From: Orychophragmus violaceus
Taxonomy: Eukaryota > Streptophyta > Magnoliopsida > Brassicales > Brassicaceae
Length of the DNA: 64,000 bases
Direction of reading: 5' to 3'
Assembly: GCA_030180135.1 (NCBI GenBank)
Contig: CM058236.1
Coordinates: 124,001 to 188,000, forward strand
Part shown: in pieces, positions 43,657 to 54,034 of the stretch
Layout: every line of letters starts with the position of its first letter
How positions within the stretch are numbered: position 1 is the stretch's first letter
The notes under the pieces: model-generated
Databases searched by the model: none
What the model was told of the DNA's origin: nothing
The model's input: only the letters and a program-made list of their open reading frames with translations
Made by a program: the position numbers and the translations under genes

Positions 43657-45073
43657 GGCGGGAAAAGTAAATTTGGACGAAGTAAGAAGGATAAGGAGAA
43701 GGAGCCGGCTGGTACTAGTCTCGGTGTTAGGGACCATACACGTTCGGTTCCACCAGGAGCAACCGGACCTGTGGTTGTTCAGACCGTTGCACAGCCTACT
43801 ATTCCACCTACTCAAGTCGGGACCGAGTTGGGAGACCCGACTGATCTCGACCATGTGGAAGTAGAGGATGTGGGCGAGTCCTCACATGCGGCCCAGGATG
43901 GGGACGTAAATGTGGGTGGTGATGGAATGGAAGTGGAGGTTCAGCCGACCGCTGTTCCAAACATCGGGGAGATGTGGAACATGATGAAAGCGGTAATGGA
44001 CCAGCTGAGCGGACTGGCCCAAAGCATGCCACAAGTGCAAAGGCCGGCTAGTGATCTGACTAGGATCCGCGCTCCCTTACCGGGGAACAACGATCTTATG
44101 GATACTCAGGACGAGGTATTTGAGATAATTCCACCTCCGGGCCAGACAGTTCGGAAAGTGGATTACTTAAACATCCTAGGTCATATCACTAAGCTCGGTA
44201 CTAAGCACTTCAGTGGAAGCGCGGACCTAGTCGAGGCATATGAGTGGAGAAGTCGTTTGGTCAGAAACTTCCAATCCACTCGTTGCCCGGAGGACTACCG
44301 GAAGGACATAGCGGTTCACTTTCTGGAAGGTGACGCTCATAACTGGTGGCTTGGGGTCGACAGGCGCACCAGGGAAAGTCTTGTATCGTTCAAGGACTTT
44401 GAGGCTGAGTTCAACCGGAAATACTTTCCGGCCGAGGCTTGGGACAGACTTGAGGGTCATTACTTGAGCTTAACTCAGGGTCGCAGAACGGTACGGGAGT
44501 ACGAGGCGGAGTTTGACCGACTCAGACGTTTTGTGGGATGCGAGTTAGAGGACGAACCAGCTCGTGTGAGACGTTTCCTCCGCGGCCTGCGGGTGGAGCT
44601 TCGCACACACTGCTCGGTTTGCACTTATGACTCGGTCTCGGAGTTGGTCGAACGAGCTGCCACCGTTGAGACCAATTTAGCCGAGGAGAACCGGTTGAAG
44701 ACTCAGTCACAAGGTAGGGTGATGGGTCGATCCGGGAGGGACCTAAAGAGGAAGTGGGACCAGGTTGATGGTCGCCAACCCTCCAATGGTCGCACCAAGT
44801 GTGCGAGGTGCGGAAGTACAGACCACAAGGTCCAAGGCTGTCTGCAGGACCAGGGCAAGGTGGCAGGTGATAACCCTAGAACCTGCTTCTACTGTGGCAA
44901 GTCTGGGCATTTCAAGAGAGAGTTCCCAAAGTTGCATAGTGGAACGCAAGGTCGTTCGGGGGTAAGCCGCGAGGGTGGTAATACAGTGCAGGCCAAGGGC
45001 CAAGCCGGTGTACCTCGTGTTTATCAGCTAGTGGAGACGTCTGGGGTAGCCAGCGACTTCAACGCGATCACTG
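43657..45073 (+). CDS. gag: Gypsy-2 gag main exon
   Basis: It is homologous to the Gypsy-1 gag exon: a lysine-rich start, an acidic middle, the HFLEGDAHNWW and FNRKYFPAEAWDR region, then two knuckles. The first knuckle (CARCGSTDHKVQGC) is complete. The last has Phe in place of its final Cys (KREFP), which should weaken zinc binding. The frame continues past 45073 to a stop at about 45105 if intron 2 is not removed. Its length of 1417 nt leaves phase 1, matching the pol exon at 52509. Confidence 0.9.
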
Positions 45074-45169
45074 GTACGTTCACTAACCCTATACTATTTA
45101 CTTAATTTCTTTTTCTGCAATGGAAATTGGGGTGGCCGTTTCCTGCATAGCATCATATTGGGTTAAAGG

Positions 45170-45828
45170 TGTTGGAATTGTGTCCAGTAATCTCACTAGT
45201 GTCTCTAGAAAGTAAGAGTATGTCAATGATCAGACATAAGTCATATAATACTGGGGGTCATGATGGCTTGCTAGAGTCCGCTCATGATCTATAAGTCTTG
45301 GACTTATTGCCTTTATTATATGATCCCATATGGGTCACACGCCTAAGCTAACAGGAAAATGTGTAGGAACGGTTTAGCAGAAGTACGGTAAAAGTGCTAG
45401 GCATTTACTGTACTTAGAGAGAATAAATGGGTTTAGTCACTGTGTGTCGATCGATGCACAAGGTGTGTCGATCGACACAGTGCGAGAACGCCGTCGAGTT
45501 AATTGGTTTTTGGGCCAAAGGCCCAAACGGAACTGGACAAGTTTTATAAATAAAACTTGAGACGAGTTAAGGAATTAACCCTAGCCAACTGCGACGCCTC
45601 CTCAGCTTGGTCTAGCAGCCGCTCTTCCTGCTTGGTGTGCGTGTGTGAACCTTTGGAGGATCCATCCCTTGGTGGCTCTCTGATCTCTGACCTGTTCTCC
45701 CTTTCCGCTGCACAAAACAGGTAAAAGGTGAGATCAACAATTGTTTCTAATCAAGAGAACCTAGATCCGCATGTTTAGGATAATCTGAATCAGAGAATTG
45801 AATCAGGATTCATCTAAACATTCCTTCA
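45170..45828 (+). repeat. Copia-F 5' LTR
   Basis: A palindromic block at 45438-45482 ends in GTGTCGATCGACACAGTG. It lies about 60 bp upstream of TATAAAT (45545-45551). A donor-like AACAG|GTAAAAG is at 45720/45721. Confidence 0.93.
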
Positions 45829-47404
45829 GTGGTATCAGAGCTATTGGTTCTGGTTTTTCTTGTTTAGATTCAAGTTTAGGATTGTTTTCTTGTTTAAGAA
45901 GTGTTTTGAATCAACTACTGATAAGAGAAATCACTTAAGCAACAAGGAATTGAAACCTAAACACACTTGAAATCGCAAATCCAAGCTATATTGATTTGGA
46001 ATGCGATTTTCATAAAGAAGTATCGGCTGTGATCGCATGGATCGATCGATACGATCGCATGGATCGGTCGATACAACCGCGAGAGATCGACTGCAATCGC
46101 ATGGATCGATCGAACGATCGCATGGATTTCGCATATCTCGGCCAAGCCTGCTCAACGCGTGAACGCATCGATCGATGCTGAGAGCATCGACCGATGCGAT
46201 TGATGAATCGATCGATGCGGTTGATGAATCGATCGATGCGGTTGGTTCATCGATCGATACGGTTGGGTTTAAGGCTCGGTTTAAAATTTTTATTAAAATC
46301 TTAATCGTCACGGTTTAATAAACAGACTTAATAAATTTATTAAGTTCTGGTTAAACCGGGATAAGAAATCCAAAGTCGAAAAATTGGATTTTGTGCCTAA
46401 ACCAAGATTTCCTAATTTGATTTGGTTGGACCAAATAAATTGAGAAAATCCGGTTTAGTAAATAACCGGTTGACAATTGTGGTCATCGTAGTAATTAAAA
46501 TTTGGTTAGACCAATTTTAATGAACCAGACCGGTTATGTCATTTAATTGGACAATTGGGTCATGTCTTGGACATGGACCAATTCTTGGGCCTCGGGCCAA
46601 GAAGTTAAAACAATTGGGCCAATTATTTGAGTCTTTCTTCAGATTAATTTAAAATTTATTTTATAAAATTATAAAGTCGATTTTAAATTAAAGTTTCCGA
46701 AATTTTGAAATTAGAAAGTTTCTTAAAATTGAAGTTTCTAGATTTGCGGGTTTTGGATTTTAAAGAAATTTCTAAAGTTAGAAAGTTTCCGGTTTTAGAA
46801 AGTTTCCAATTTTAGAAAGTTTCCTAAAATAGTAGGTTTCCAAAAATAGAAAGTTTCCCGAAATAGTAATCTTCTATTTTGGGAATGAAATTTTAATAAA
46901 CCTACGAACCTCAAATAATATCAAGCGTTGGATGTCTTGCCCAGTCTATGTCAGCTGTCGAAGCCCATTCAATTGTATTCATGGCCTTACAGTGTGAGGG
47001 TGTCTACTTTTGCGTGGATAAGACGGTTTGTGATTCATAAATGTCATTGGGAGTCCCAGACATTAATGATTACATGACTGTATAGTCTGGTTTTCTTGAC
47101 TAGGCCATCGGGAGTCCCGGGCCTTGAGACATCAGAGTGGATTGGGCCTCGGGCCCAGATTCACAACCAAGAGTTATATCACGGATATAATTAGCCGACA
47201 TAGGGCTTACCGATATAAGCTAAGGTTTGGTGACGGCCAGTGGCCCACTTTAATCTTAGTTATATGTGGATCTTGGAATCATTATATTCTATTGAGGGTA
47301 ACTTCTGTTATTGAATATAATGCGTGATTAATCATATTAAATTTAATACAAGATTAATCATATTGAACATATTTACTAAAATTCTTTTATCTTAAATTTC
47401 AGTT
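45829..47404 (+). other. Copia-F leader, probable 5'UTR intron
   Basis: The primer site TGGTATCAGAGC is at 45830-45841. CGATCGATGC-type repeats lie at 46020-46265, then the conserved pre-gag stretch, then acceptor-like TTTCAG (47397-47402) two bases before the ATG. Confidence 0.65.
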
Positions 47405-48424
47405 ATGACTAGCACAAACAATCAAAACACTTTCTCGATCCGGTCTGTCCTTGAGATGGACAAGCTGAACGGATCAAATTTCTTGACTTGGTCGCGGAAC
47501 CTGAGGCTAGTCCTCAGACAAGAGAGAAAGGACTATGTCCTTGAGAGAGCTCTCCCCGTGAGGATCGGGTCCAATGCTTCTCATGCAGTATATGATGCTT
47601 GGAATAAGCATTATAATGATGCGGTAGATGTGCGTGGTCTGATATTGGCTACCATGGACTCAGACTTGCGGAAGCAATATGAGAACATGGAGTCGCCAAT
47701 AGAGATGATCAGCAGCCTGAAATTGAAATTTCAGGAGCAGATAAGGGTGGAGAGATACCAGTTGGTTAAGTCTCTCACTAGCTGTAAGCTACCAAATGAT
47801 CATCCAGTGAGTCCTCATGTCAGTAAAATGATGGGTTACATTGATAACATGAGGAAACTGGATTATCCAGTTAGCCAAGAATTGGCAACTGAGATCATAC
47901 TACAGTCACTGCCGTCAAGCTATGATAAGTTCAGAAGGAACTATATCAAGAAAGGCTTAACGAAGACGCTGACTGAACTGCATGATATGCTCAAGACAGT
48001 TGAGCCAAACGTGAAGAGTACCCTGAATAATCTCATGAATGAGAAGGGTAGGTTTAATAAACCTAATGCTGACAAGGGTGAAGGCAAAGTTGTCCAGATT
48101 TTGAATCATGGCAAGCGTGTGTCTTCTGAGCCCGAGTCAGATACCTCTTACGTTGGTAAGTGCTGCTACTGTAAGGAGACAGGGCATTGGAAGAGAGATT
48201 GCATTAAATTCATGGAAGATGATGAGGAGTTGAAGTTGATGTATGAGACTACTTCCTCAGGTATTCATGTTATTACTTCAAGTTCTACCTTAAAGGTATT
48301 GGATACTGGTTGTGGCACTGATATTTGTGATAATATGCAGAGCCTAAGCAACAGTAGAACGTTGAAGGAAGGGCAAGTGGAACTACATGTCTGGAAGGAG
48401 CTATGGATGCTGCCTCAGCCGTAG
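47405..48424 (+). CDS. gag: Copia-F gag, 339 codons, with protease remnant
   Basis: This is nearly the same protein as Copia-C gag: a Gag domain, knuckle CCYCKETGHWKRDC, a truncated protease start (DTGCG) and the same stop position. Two elements of the family thus keep full-length gag frames while their pol shares old lesions, which suggests gag is retained for function. Confidence 0.92.
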   Translation: MTSTNNQNTFSIRSVLEMDKLNGSNFLTWSRNLRLVLRQERKDYVLERALPVRIGSNASHAVYDAWNKHYNDAVDVRGLILATMDSDLRKQYENMESPIEMISSLKLKFQEQIRVERYQLVKSLTSCKLPNDHPVSPHVSKMMGYIDNMRKLDYPVSQELATEIILQSLPSSYDKFRRNYIKKGLTKTLTELHDMLKTVEPNVKSTLNNLMNEKGRFNKPNADKGEGKVVQILNHGKRVSSEPESDTSYVGKCCYCKETGHWKRDCIKFMEDDEELKLMYETTSSGIHVITSSSTLKVLDTGCGTDICDNMQSLSNSRTLKEGQVELHVWKELWMLPQP

Positions 48425-50860
48425 GGTTTTCACTTGTAGATGCCTTTGAGGCTTGGTTTTATTAAGTAATTGCTACAATGTACCTGCTTTAAGCAGAGTT
48501 GTCTTTCATTTTCTTGTAAGAATTTGAATGTTTTTCATTTTGATAAAAGACAAGTTTTGTTCTTTTGATCTTAATGAAATATTAATTGTAGCACCCCATT
48601 CAAGGAATGAGTTTTATATCTTAAACCAAAGAGTGCCTAAATGTAACATAAATACCGAATTGGTTTAAATCCAATGAATTAAACCTGATTTTTCTTGGCA
48701 TAAAAGTCTTGGTCACATAGAGTAAGTCGGATTCAAAAATCCCATAGTTATGGACTGTTGGGCTCATTTGATAAGATATCTTATGAGACTTGAATTCTGT
48801 TTACTGGACCAAAAGGAAAAGGGCCTATCTTAGCCAAGCTAGAGAAAGGCCCAAAGGCTTATTGGACCTGGAACATACTCATGTATGTGGCCCAATGAGC
48901 AGTAATGCCAGAGAAAATTTCCTGTACTTCATTGTCTCTACTGATTACTTCAGTGAGTGTGACTGTGTTCATTTGATGAGACACAAGTCGGAATTATTTG
49001 ACATGGTCGAAAGAGTTCCAGAATGAAGTATAGGATCTGAATGACAGAAGTATTAAGACTCTGGATTAGATCACGAGTGAGAATACTTAAGTCATTGATT
49101 ATGTGATCATCTAAATGAGTGTGAAATCGTTTCACAGCTCATTTCTCCTGAAAACCTGAAGGTGTTTCTGTGAGAAAGAATCAGATCTTATTAGAAATGA
49201 TTAAAGATGAGTCACACGAATCTTCCATGATATTATTTAAGAATAACGCTTTAGAAATATCTAAGTTTACGCTGAAAAGGTTCCACCAATATCAGTTGAA
49301 AGACACCACGTAAATGTGGATTGGAATCGATCCAAATTCGTCTTTACTGAGTATTTGTAGTTGTGCTACTTCGCTGGTTGTCCTAGGGAAACCAAGGCTT
49401 GTTACTTTTACGTCCATTCTGTTTTCTAAGAAGGGAAGTTATTTTCCAAGAAGAACAGTGGGAGTAAAAGTATAACTCGAAGAAATTCGAGAAATACAGG
49501 AGGCTGCTCAACCTGTTGAAGGAGAGCAACGGATGGATTTACAGATTTCTGTAGAATCTACACCTGTGGAGCCTGAAGTTCGCAGATATGAATGAATCAG
49601 TTACTAATCAGAGAGTGATTTCTCGTCATTAGTTGAACCTGATAATCATTGAAAGTTCGCATGATCTGATGATCATTGAGAGCGACGAATCTGCGAAATT
49701 CAAAGAAGCGAAAGTGAGCCCGGACTCCGAAAATTACACTATGTGTAAGATTAGCTTCATTGATCCATTCATGGATGGAAGCAAAAATATCGGAGTTGGA
49801 ATCTTCGTTCTGTTGAAGTAGTCAAGGTTTTGACTTGAACAGGAACGAAGCAGAACTGTGTGTTTACTAATAGTTGGAATCTTCGTTCTGTTGAAGTAGT
49901 CAAGGTTTTGACTTGAACAGGAACGAAGCGGAACTGTGTGTTTACTAATAGATTAGTGGGAGCGATATTGCATTTCTCATATTGTATGTCGATGACATAC
50001 TGATTCTCGAAAATGACGTCCCAATGCTGCAGTCTGTAAAGGACTGGCTTGGGAGTTGGTTCTAATCAATGACATGGGTAAAGCCACGTATGTTCTTGGA
50101 TTTTGGATCTAAAGATAGAGGTCCGAAAGAGCTGGTAAGACAAAGTCAGGATTCTTATCCCGACAAAGTCCTACACGTTTTCAGCATTCCAAGAAGGGTT
50201 TTATGCAAATGTCACATGGCATTACGTTAAGCAAGACACAGTGTCCTACGATAACTGCTGAGCTTAAATGCATGGATAAGATTCCATATGCGTCGGCAAT
50301 TGGATCTATCATGTATGCCATGAAACGTACTTGTTTGATGTTGCTTTAATGATAAGCAAGACAAGTAAAGACCAGTCAAATCCAGCAAAGAATCACTGGA
50401 TTGCCGTAAAGAATATCCTAAAGTATTTGAGGAATACTAAGGATAAATTCTTGAGTTACGGAGAAAGTGAGGTGCTACGAGTCGGTAGAGTCTGAAAGGC
50501 AATTTTCAACAGGACAAAGATGATTTCCGGTCACAGTCCGGTTATATCTTGTGTCTGTCTGGCGGTGCAAGGCACTGTTGCTGACTCCATGACTTAAGCT
50601 GAACATTTTGCAGCTTTGAAAGCGGCGAAAGAGGTTGTTTGGAAAGAAGAGTTCGTCACTGAACTTGATGTGATTCCCAGCATAGATGAGACTAGCTGCA
50701 CATCAGAGGTCCAAACACCTTGAGGGTAGGTATAACCTATTCCGTGAGATAAATGACAGAGATGTTAAGTAGATCAGCAAGTTTCAATGAATGAGAACGT
50801 TGCTAATCTATTAACGAAGCCACTCCTTAGGCCTAAGCGCGAGTCGCGGACTGTTGCTGT
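48425..50860 (+). pseudogene. pol: Copia-F degraded pol with 78-bp tandem duplication
   Basis: An integrase fragment at 48790-49026 still reads VCGPMSSNAREN followed by a YFIVSTDYFSE segment. A YVDD-type RT motif is near 49985, and RNase H fragments lie at 50390-50700. Stops are shared with B and C. Units 49795-49872 and 49873-49950 are a local tandem duplication. Confidence 0.85.
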
Positions 50861-51737
50861 AGGATAAGTGAAATTAAGATGAAGTCTTAATTTCAGTGGG
50901 AGTTATTAAAGGGCTTTATTTAGTTATTTGATATGTTCTTGTAAAACATTCAAGATGTTTAATGAAATTATTATTTCAAGATTATTTTAACTGTGATGAA
51001 ATAATCGTTCCAAAATGATATGAACCATTTTATAGGTCATCGAAGTAAGTGACTTGATCTTGAGTTATCAAAGTCATTTAGCTTGATCATGAGACCCTAT
51101 ATTTGATAGATGGTTTATATCATCCTGTCCCTAGTCGAAGGTTGTTGAAATTGGAACACCAACAACCGTGTGAGACTAGATTGGTATGTGACTTATGACA
51201 AAGTCTCAGTGTGTCATAGATGCGCGGCATCAAAGTCAATACATAGGTGTATGTTGGGAACATACGACCGGACAAGACCCGATTATGAGAACTCTTCAGG
51301 ATACTTATATCTGTGTCATAAGAGATTCTCACTACGACTATAGAGTATAGTCCTTAGACCTGAGTTCGCATGCATGTGACTGCACATGGACTGATGCACT
51401 TTGATCATTGTCTAACGCTATCGTTCTGCGATAGTTATAAGGACCTTGTTTGGGTACATCATGAAATGAGTAGTTTACAGTGATGGAACAAGACGGAATT
51501 TGTCCCTCCAATATAAATGGAGTGAATATCTCTAGGCCAATCGGAGATTTGAATACTGGAAAATGCATGGCCATGCTCAAACGGACTGTCCCGAGTCGTT
51601 TGGATTGTCAGTATCAAATCAGAGTCCGATGAACAAGATTATGCTTTATAAGGATGACACTAATCTTGCCTTATGACTAATCGAGATATTGAGACAAAAG
51701 GATTATGAATACAGAGATTCCAGTACAAGTGGGAGAT
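50861..51737 (+). other. Copia-F 3' noncoding region and polypurine tract
   Basis: Conserved sequence ending AAGTGGGAGAT. An 80-codon antisense frame (51338-51580) matches those of B and D. Confidence 0.75.
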
Positions 51738-52396
51738 TGTTGGAATTGTGTCCAGTAATCTCAGTACTGTCTCTAGAAAGTAAGAGTATGTCAATGATCA
51801 GACATAAGTCATATAATACTGGGGGTCATGATGGCTTGCTAGAGTCCGCTCATGATCTATAAGTCTTGGACTTATTGCCTTTATTATATGATCCCATATG
51901 GGTCACACGCCTAAGCTAACAGGAAAATGTGTAGGAACGGTTTAGCAGAAGTACGGTAAAAGTGCTAGGCATTTACTGTACTTAGAGAGAATAAATGGGT
52001 TTAGTCACTGTGTGTCGATCGATGCACAAGGTGTGTCGATCGACACAGTGCGAGAACGCCGTCGAGTTAATTGGTTTTTGGGCCAAAGGCCCAAACGGAA
52101 CTGGACAAGTTTTATAAATAAAACTTGAGACGAGTTAAGGAATTAACCCTAGCCAACTGCGACGCCTCCTCAGCTTGGTCTAGCAGCCGCTCTTCCTGCT
52201 TGGTGTGCGTGTGTGAACCTTTGGAGGATCCATCCCTTGGTGGCTCTCTGATCTCTGACCTGTTCTCCCTTTCCGCTGCACAAAACAGGTAAAAGGTGAG
52301 ATCAACAATTGTTTCTAATCAAGAGAACCTAGATCCGCATGTTTAGGATAATCTGAATCTGAGAATTGAATCAGGATTCATCTAAACATTCCTTCA
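51738..52396 (+). repeat. Copia-F 3' LTR
   Basis: A 659-bp partner of the 5' LTR, ending CCTTCA, followed by the AAAGG target copy. Confidence 0.93.
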
Positions 52397-52508
52397 AAAG
52401 GGGGGTGATTCCTGCTTAGCGTTGTATTGGGGAAAGGGGTGGCCTTCCTGCAATGCATTGCTTGGGGGAATTGGAGGTTAGGTACTTATCATTCTGGGGT
52501 GAATGTAG

Positions 52509-53301
52509 GGACCGTAACCATTGGCGGAGTGGAAACACATACGCTGTTTGATTCCGGGGCCACACATAGCTTTGTGTGTCCGGAATGGATTGGATGAGAC
52601 TCGTTCAAGATGGAACGGGTGGACGGTTTTGGCGTGGACGCGACCGGTGGGCAGTCAATGCCTACGTTGGGACTGTTCCGTGACGTACCGGTCTCCATTG
52701 GGGGCGTGTGTATGCCGGTCAACCTATTCGTAGTTCGGCTCAAGCATCATGAAGTGATCTTGGGTATGGACTGGCTCGGTCGGTATCGGGCTACGCTTGA
52801 ATGCCACCGGGGACGAGTACGGTTTGAAAGGCCGGAGGGATGGATCTAGTTCCAAGGGGTACGGCCGACGACGGGAAGTTTGGTAGTCTCAGCCATCCAA
52901 GCAGGAAAGATGCTGGAAAAGGGTTGTGAGGCTTATCTGGCGACGATCTCCACCACGGAGGTCGGGAGTAGCGCGGGGATTGGAGAGATTCCGGTTGCAA
53001 GGGAGTTTGGGGACGTGTTCGCGGCCTTGACCGGCTTACCGCCTGATAGGTCCGACCCGTTCACAATTGAACTTGAACCAGGGACTGCTCCACTCTCTAA
53101 GGCGCCCTACAGGATGGCTCCGGCCGAGATGGCCGAACTCAAGAAACAGTTGGAGGAACTGTTGGAGAAAGTTTTCATTCGGCCGAGTAGCTCACCTTGG
53201 GGAGCGCCAGTCCTCTTTGTCAAAAAGAAGGACGGGAGCTTCCGGCTGTGTATTGACTATCGGGGAATCAACAAGGTCAAAGTGAAGAACAAGTACCCTT
53301 T
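52509..53301 (+). pseudogene. pol: Gypsy-2 pol, protease and RT start, two nonsense codons
   Basis: It opens with the same T-V-x-x-G-G-V-E-T sequence as Gypsy-1 and protease motif FDSGATHSFV. TGA at 52595-52597 and TAG at 52847-52849 interrupt it. The RT N-terminal region (KAPYRMAPAEMAELKKQLEE) follows and is cut by Copia-G at 53301. Confidence 0.88.
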
Positions 53302-54034
53302 TGTTGGGAACTTCGAGCCAATTCTACCGGATTCAGAATTGCTGTCAGGTTCCAGATAGCCTAGGATCTAGGGTTTAGTTAATTGAATTAAGGATCTGAT
53401 CTCGTGTTTACCTGGAGATTGGCAGCGGAAGATTCAAGTAATACGAGATCTCTGGAGCGCCTCAGATGCTGCGCCTCTACCTCAGTCCACACGCACACAA
53501 GCTGGAATCCGCCGGGATGCTAGTACCGGGGCTCGGATCTCCTGGGAACTGAGTTTCTCAAGGTTTCTGTGTTTTTTCTCTGAGAAAACACTGTCTGGGC
53601 GGCGCACTCTTGTTTAGGTCGAATGTATAAGATCACTTATATACAGACCTCGACATGAACCGAAACATCAGTCTCGGTTTCGGCCTTGTGTCGACCGACA
53701 CACTTAGTGGTGTCGATCGACACACGTCTTGTGTCGACCGACGCACCCAATGGTGTCGATCGACACACCTCATGAAAACTCATATTCGATGTGTATCTAA
53801 TACACATCGACCAGACCATATGCCAATGATCAATCCCATACGAAGTAGGTCCAACTTGCTTAGGTGTGTGACCCTGTAGGTTCACACGATACTGGAAATG
53901 AGTTACAACTCATTTGTCATAAGCGGTTTCTAGCAAAACATTATGACTACCCAGTATCACATGAATTGTCCGATCTCGACAATACAACTATCTCTAGAGT
54001 GAGTACAATGTGATTTCAGGACATAATCCCAACA
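53302..54034 (-). repeat. Copia-G 3' LTR
   Basis: It contains four alternating palindromes (53690-53770) located, in minus sense, upstream of TATATAAG (53637-53645). It is followed by the polypurine tract at 54035-54050. Confidence 0.92.

Larger units (their letters stand above)
45170..52396 (+). mobile_element. Copia-F: non-autonomous Ty1/copia element, complete, 7227 bp
   Basis: Two 659-bp LTRs (45170-45828, 51738-52396) differ at about three positions by eye. The target duplication AAAGG is perfect (45165-45169, 52397-52401). Gag is intact and pol degraded. It is the closest relative of Copia-C. Confidence 0.95.
45074..52508 (+). other. Gypsy-2 intron 2, now containing Copia-F (inferred)
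   Basis: The donor ACTG|GTACGT is at 45074 and the acceptor TGTAG|GG at 52507-52508, the same junctions as Gypsy-1. Without Copia-F and one target copy it measures 203 nt, against 90 nt in Gypsy-1. As 203 is not a multiple of three, gag and pol are in different frames here and only splicing joins them. Confidence 0.75.

Noticed and set aside
53655..53879. Frames with repeating V-S-I-D-T or C-R-S-T residues (also near 20194, 21275, 23966, 59236 and 59981)
   Set aside because: These are translations of the TGTCGATCGACA palindromes in LTRs and leaders.
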